This document shows, piece after piece, positions 6,385 to 9,432 of a stretch of 9,432 nucleotides of DNA (within the stretch, counting starts at the first letter, position 1; every line of letters starts with the position of its first letter). The position numbers were made by a program, and so were the translations under genes. The stretch comes from CAZOZP01 sp964584325. GTDB taxonomy: Bacteria > Bacteroidota > Ignavibacteria > Ignavibacteriales > Melioribacteraceae. Under the pieces are notes generated by a model, which made no database searches, was not told where the DNA came from, and saw only the letters and a program-made list of their open reading frames with translations. The DNA lies in NCBI GenBank assembly GCA_964584325.1, contig CAZOZP010000093.1, positions 1 to 9,432 on the forward strand, written 5' to 3'.

Positions 6385-6511
6385 TTAGAGATAATGATAA
6401 AAAGTGTCGAAAAATCCGTAAACATAAATTAAGAATTCTTCGATTATGTACGGAGGAAAAGGAAAAGTATTAAGTAGCTGTGAATTAAATAATTAACAAA
6501 GGAATTGCATT

Positions 6512-8914
6512 ATGGAACTTAATAGCGGAGAATTTAAACTAATTGACTTATTAAAGGATATTCAGGAAATTGGAATTCCTCACTTTCAAAGAGGACTAGT
6601 TTGGAATGAAGCCTTAGAAAAAGAACTTATTGATTCATTAAAACAAGGATTTAAAATCGGAACTTTCTTATTTTGGAAACCATCCGTAAGAATTGAAAAC
6701 TTTAGTAATTATGGAATTCCATTTGATAGTAATAATAAAGCCGAAAATCTGAAGTATTTTATTATTGATGGACAGCAACGCCTGAATACTATTCTAAAAT
6801 TTTACAAAGGGGAGATAAAATTTATTGAAGACGGAAGTGAAATAAAGCATTATGACTCAAAAAAAGGTGGTACTTGCATTATTCCGGAAAAATTACTTGG
6901 TGAAATAAAAATAATTATTGATGTCATTGAGAATGACATTGAATATGCAATAAAAAACTATGTAAAAACGAATACTGCAGGAAAGAGAGTTGAGCAAGAG
7001 GAAAAAGTATTTGCCAAAATGATTTCACTGGACGGATTTCAAGAAAATTTCAATATTAAAGAATTGTACGAGAATATTCACCCGATTCAATCTCATAAAG
7101 CAGATGAAAGAAGAAATCAACTTGCAAGAAAAAGAGAAAGCCAATTTGGATTTAAGACTTTTCTTCGAATACTATTCCAAGTTTGCATATATCATTTAGG
7201 TATAAGTATTAAAAAAGGAAATATTGATTTTAATTATTATGTTGATGACATTTTTACAAAACTAAATAGCTTAGACATTGAAAAACGAAAGAATATATTT
7301 ACAATCTCACAAGAAATAATATTATTTCTCGCATCAGAGAAAGATGGTATTATAAGAAAGGAATTATTATTTGATGACCTTCGATTTTTCCCGGAAAGTG
7401 CTATGAAGCGAATAAGACCTGTAATTCAGATGATTATTGTTCATCCTGAAATTAAACAAGAGAGAGATTTAATTACAAATCTAATTTTAAGATTTATTTT
7501 AACTCCTATTAATGATAATGATGTTTATAAACTAACAAGTCAGATTAGCACAAATACAAATTTTAACAAAGCTTATCAAAAAATCATCTCCTTTGAAAAA
7601 ATAGAAACCAAGAGTATTATCGACAAAATGCATGAACGCCTAAGTGTTATTCGAACAGTTCAAGATGAATACACTTTACTCCTATATTCACTTTTAAGGA
7701 AAAATGATGCTCAGGATTTCGTAGTTACCCCCCGACTAGAAGGCGTAATATCACAAACACACAACCCGGAAAAACAACATATTATACCTATATCAAGATT
7801 TATTGCAATCAATGGTAATAGAAGGAATACTCACATAGGTAATAATATTGGAAATATCACTTATATATCCGGCCGCCAAAACGGCTTGAATGGATTAGCA
7901 GATAACTATGCCCCTTTATCAAATGAACAGGATTATAACCTAAAGGCTCATTTCTTAGATAATGTGATTTTAGATAATTATCTTTACTTTGCGGCTAATC
8001 CCTTATTCAACATTGATGGCGAGAATGATGAGCGCTATAATAGGATGCTGGAAAGACGCAAAATATTAATTATAGATGCTTGGAAAAATTGGCTTGAGGA
8101 ATATCCTCTACCTCTGACATTAAATCCTAAGAAGAATTTGATTTTCCGAACTTCAAGAATTGGCTTCCCTCTTGACAATCTTTTTATGTTTTTGAGGGCA
8201 TTTAAAGTAAGAGTTGATGATGACTTTCATCATAACAATATTGTTATGAAAATACCTTTCCAATATCGTAATAACAGATATAATAAAATTAAGTTAACTA
8301 TAAACAAAATGGCAGAAATAAAATTTTCAGGTCGCCATAATAATGTAATCAAAGAGATAAAACCATTATTTGGTGATATTTTAGAGTTTGATGTTAATAA
8401 AGCCATAATACTAAATATTTTAACACAATACAGATTTAACACTAATCCGAGTAATTTGTTATATCAAATCTTTAATAACGAATTTCTTAATAAATTTAAC
8501 GGATATGAAATATTCCAAGGGTTTCCAAATTCTGATGGTATAGAATTAAGATTAAGGTGTAATTGCCTGGGGCTTTTTTTAAAAAAATCCGATGCTAATA
8601 ATAACTGTTTATGTGTATTTTTTGGATTTATTTTTGAAGATACAACTATAAGACTTTATGCATTTATTGAAGCTAACCCTAAAACGGATACTTATCTTGA
8701 TTTATATAACAAAATACGAAATATTGACAAGCCTTCTACTAGCGGTTTTAAAATGGAAAACGGTAGAGTTTATCAGATAATTAGCTCTATTCAAGCACTT
8801 GATTTTTCACCTGACACTATTATAAGTGAAGTTGAAAAGAAACTCAAAACTTGGTTTAACGAAAAGGCCGATTTTATTCAAAACATTCTAAGAAAATGCG
8901 GTGAATTAGAATAA
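6512..8914 (+). CDS. GmrSD/SspE-type DUF262-HNH nuclease with extra C-terminal domain
   Basis: 800 aa. N terminus: DUF262 (ParB/Srx-like fold), with FQRGLVW (25-31), IGTFLFW (50-56) and the nucleotide-binding signature IIDGQQRL (D86-R90). A long helical middle follows (about 130-400). The HNH/DUF1524-type nuclease domain spans about 415-532: H423 in QHIIPIS, then IGNITYIS (N448) and RQNGLNG (N457), ending with the helix DAWKNWLEEYP. In GmrSD-type IV restriction enzymes and SspE, DUF262 uses NTP to control a nuclease that attacks modified phage DNA. Here about 268 residues (533-800) follow the nuclease domain; I do not recognise them. They include C683-x-C685 and C699-x-C701. AAAGGA lies 8 nt before ATG. 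The gene is clearly more AT-rich than its neighbours and single, suggesting acquisition by transfer. The partner or modification it reads is unknown. Confidence 0.9.
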   Translation: MELNSGEFKLIDLLKDIQEIGIPHFQRGLVWNEALEKELIDSLKQGFKIGTFLFWKPSVRIENFSNYGIPFDSNNKAENLKYFIIDGQQRLNTILKFYKGEIKFIEDGSEIKHYDSKKGGTCIIPEKLLGEIKIIIDVIENDIEYAIKNYVKTNTAGKRVEQEEKVFAKMISLDGFQENFNIKELYENIHPIQSHKADERRNQLARKRESQFGFKTFLRILFQVCIYHLGISIKKGNIDFNYYVDDIFTKLNSLDIEKRKNIFTISQEIILFLASEKDGIIRKELLFDDLRFFPESAMKRIRPVIQMIIVHPEIKQERDLITNLILRFILTPINDNDVYKLTSQISTNTNFNKAYQKIISFEKIETKSIIDKMHERLSVIRTVQDEYTLLLYSLLRKNDAQDFVVTPRLEGVISQTHNPEKQHIIPISRFIAINGNRRNTHIGNNIGNITYISGRQNGLNGLADNYAPLSNEQDYNLKAHFLDNVILDNYLYFAANPLFNIDGENDERYNRMLERRKILIIDAWKNWLEEYPLPLTLNPKKNLIFRTSRIGFPLDNLFMFLRAFKVRVDDDFHHNNIVMKIPFQYRNNRYNKIKLTINKMAEIKFSGRHNNVIKEIKPLFGDILEFDVNKAIILNILTQYRFNTNPSNLLYQIFNNEFLNKFNGYEIFQGFPNSDGIELRLRCNCLGLFLKKSDANNNCLCVFFGFIFEDTTIRLYAFIEANPKTDTYLDLYNKIRNIDKPSTSGFKMENGRVYQIISSIQALDFSPDTIISEVEKKLKTWFNEKADFIQNILRKCGELE

Positions 8915-8933
8915 ACTTAAGAAATAAACCTTG

Positions 8934-8966
8934 AAAAATAGACGCAAATTCTGCGTCTATTTTTTT
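8934..8966 (+). terminator. Intrinsic terminator of the nuclease gene (likely bidirectional)
   Basis: AAAAATAGACGCA (8934-8946) pairs with TGCGTCTAT plus T-run (8952-8966) around AATTC. This is a perfect 9-bp core extended by A-T pairs, with seven Ts after it and As before it. It lies 20 bp past the stop at 8914. The symmetry means it could also stop transcription coming from the right. Confidence 0.85.
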
Positions 8967-9034
8967 GTGATATTTTATTCTAAAAGGTTTTGTATGCCAG
9001 TTCCCGGTGAAAATTCTTATCGCCGTAGGTGCTG

Positions 9035-9061
9035 CTTTGTGTTTGCTGTGAGAATTATGGT
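9035..9061. repeat. Degenerate 9-bp tandem tract, right copy
   Basis: CTTTGTGTT, TGCTGTGAG and AATTATGGT correspond unit by unit to the three nonamers at 117-143. Here the tract comes before the dispersed repeat rather than after it. Non-coding. Confidence 0.45.
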
Positions 9062-9079
9062 CTTTAATCCCGGTAATCA

Positions 9080-9158
9080 TTTAATCTCATAAATCCTGGT
9101 TCAGATTTTTACTACAATAATCCCGTCCGCAATGCGGATTTAAGAATTTTCCTCTGTT
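9080..9158. repeat. Dispersed intergenic repeat, right copy
   Basis: Aligns with 48-122: TTTAATC, AAATC, GTTCAGATT, CTACAATA, GGATTTAAGA and CCTCTGT are in the same order. The central hairpin is TCCGC-AAT-GCGGA (9126-9138), replacing ATCCC/GGGAT of the left copy. Upstream, AATC recurs every 8-9 bp (AATCATTT, AATCTCATA, AATCCTGGT), so this part is itself a degenerate short tandem tract. Confidence 0.55.
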
Positions 9159-9163
9159 TACTT

Positions 9164-9368
9164 TCAATTTTTATCAATAATTCTTTGTAATTCCTTTTCA
9201 AGTTCCTTATCAACTATCGGATTCAGCTTATCTTTCAAGTAATCATATTTCATAACAAAAGTTGGATCTAAGTCAGGATCAAACTTGTTGTTTTTATCTC
9301 TGTCGAATCCGAATGTTATAAGAATATCTTTTTTATTCTCAACGAATTTATATTCCTGAACAGTTGAA
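9164..9368 (-). pseudogene. 3' fragment of a hypothetical gene, truncated by an insertion sequence
   Basis: On the minus strand an open frame ends at TGA (9166-9164) and reads back through ...IVDKELEKELQRIIDKN, KFDPDLDPTFVMKYDYLK and EYKFVENKKDILITFGFD to about 9368. The charged, helix-like C terminus and sensible codon use suggest real coding sequence. No plausible start exists in the fragment (the only ATG is 31 codons before the stop). The frame meets an in-frame TGA at 9373-9371, just inside the putative insertion-sequence end starting at 9369. So the 5' part of the gene has been displaced beyond the window. About 68 codons remain. The family is not recognised. Confidence 0.65.
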
Positions 9369-9432
9369 TGTCAAAGGCCAAAAATATTCCCCACTAAAAA
9401 CAAAAAAAGACCAGAAGTATTCCCCACTCAGG
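9369..9432. mobile_element. Terminus of an IS21-family-like insertion sequence (partial, runs off the edge)
   Basis: Begins TGTCAAAGGCC at the point where the minus-strand gene is broken. Two direct copies of a 20-bp motif follow with a 33-bp period: GGCCAAAAATATTCCCCACT (9376-9395) and GACCAGAAGTATTCCCCACT (9409-9428), 17 of 20 identical. Multiple direct repeats inside the ends, a 5'-TG terminus and TTCCCCAC motifs are typical of IS21-family (istA/istB) elements as I know them. No transposase is within the window, so the family is an inference. Confidence 0.6.

Noticed and set aside
8874..9080. Minus-strand open frame of 68 codons after the nuclease
   Set aside because: It overlaps the end of the nuclease gene, the bidirectional terminator and the nonamer tract; it has no recognisable protein features.
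1..9432. CRISPR array, tRNA or rRNA genes
   Set aside because: The repeats seen are either coding (147 bp), contiguous short-period tracts without spacers, or single dispersed copies; no cloverleaf or rRNA segment was recognised.

Overview
The window looks like a piece of an Ignavibacteria/Chlorobi-type (Bacteroidota-related) chromosome. The main clue is the protein on the minus strand at 268-1983: it has a Sec signal peptide, a beta-rich repeat array, and a C-terminal type IX secretion sorting domain with the SQNYPNPFNPSTTI signature, which is especially typical of Ignavibacteria and relatives. Two promoters with a Bacteroidota-like -7 element (TAGTTTTG/TAGTTTTC) and generally AT-rich DNA agree with this. 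The taxonomic placement is an inference from these signatures.

Layout. 1-267 is intergenic: a diverged dispersed repeat, a nonamer tract, an intrinsic terminator and a degenerate heptamer tract. 268-1983 (minus) is the secreted T9SS cargo protein. A divergent promoter region follows. 2244-4822 (plus) is a tight three-gene operon: an unrecognised 218-aa protein, a WG-repeat protein and a WYL-domain transcription regulator. Convergent to it at 4862-5485 (minus) is a small stand-alone VWA (MIDAS) protein, then 5715-6302 (minus) a membrane-anchored DUF4352-like protein. Divergent from that, 6512-8914 (plus) is an 800-aa DUF262/HNH (GmrSD/SspE-type) nuclease with an unassigned C-terminal domain; it is visibly more AT-rich than its neighbours. 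After its terminator comes a second repeat island (about 9035-9158), then the 3' end of a minus-strand gene whose 5' part is cut off by what looks like the terminus of an IS21-type insertion sequence running off the right edge.

How the parts may work together. The window has the look of a small defence or accessory island: a modification-dependent-type restriction nuclease, a WYL regulator (the family of BrxR and CapW, which control BREX and CBASS defence), a VWA protein and a nearby insertion sequence. The most concrete link is a 21-bp element with an internal 15-bp dyad, 20/21 identical, placed exactly 19 bp upstream of TAGTTTT in front of both the WYL operon and the DUF4352 gene, the latter in the same intergenic gap that carries the nuclease promoter. 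This suggests shared control, possibly by the WYL protein itself. That is a hypothesis.

The other striking observation is a 36-bp palindromic intergenic-type repeat sitting in frame inside the T9SS gene (711-746), adding about 12 codons to an otherwise ordinary domain.
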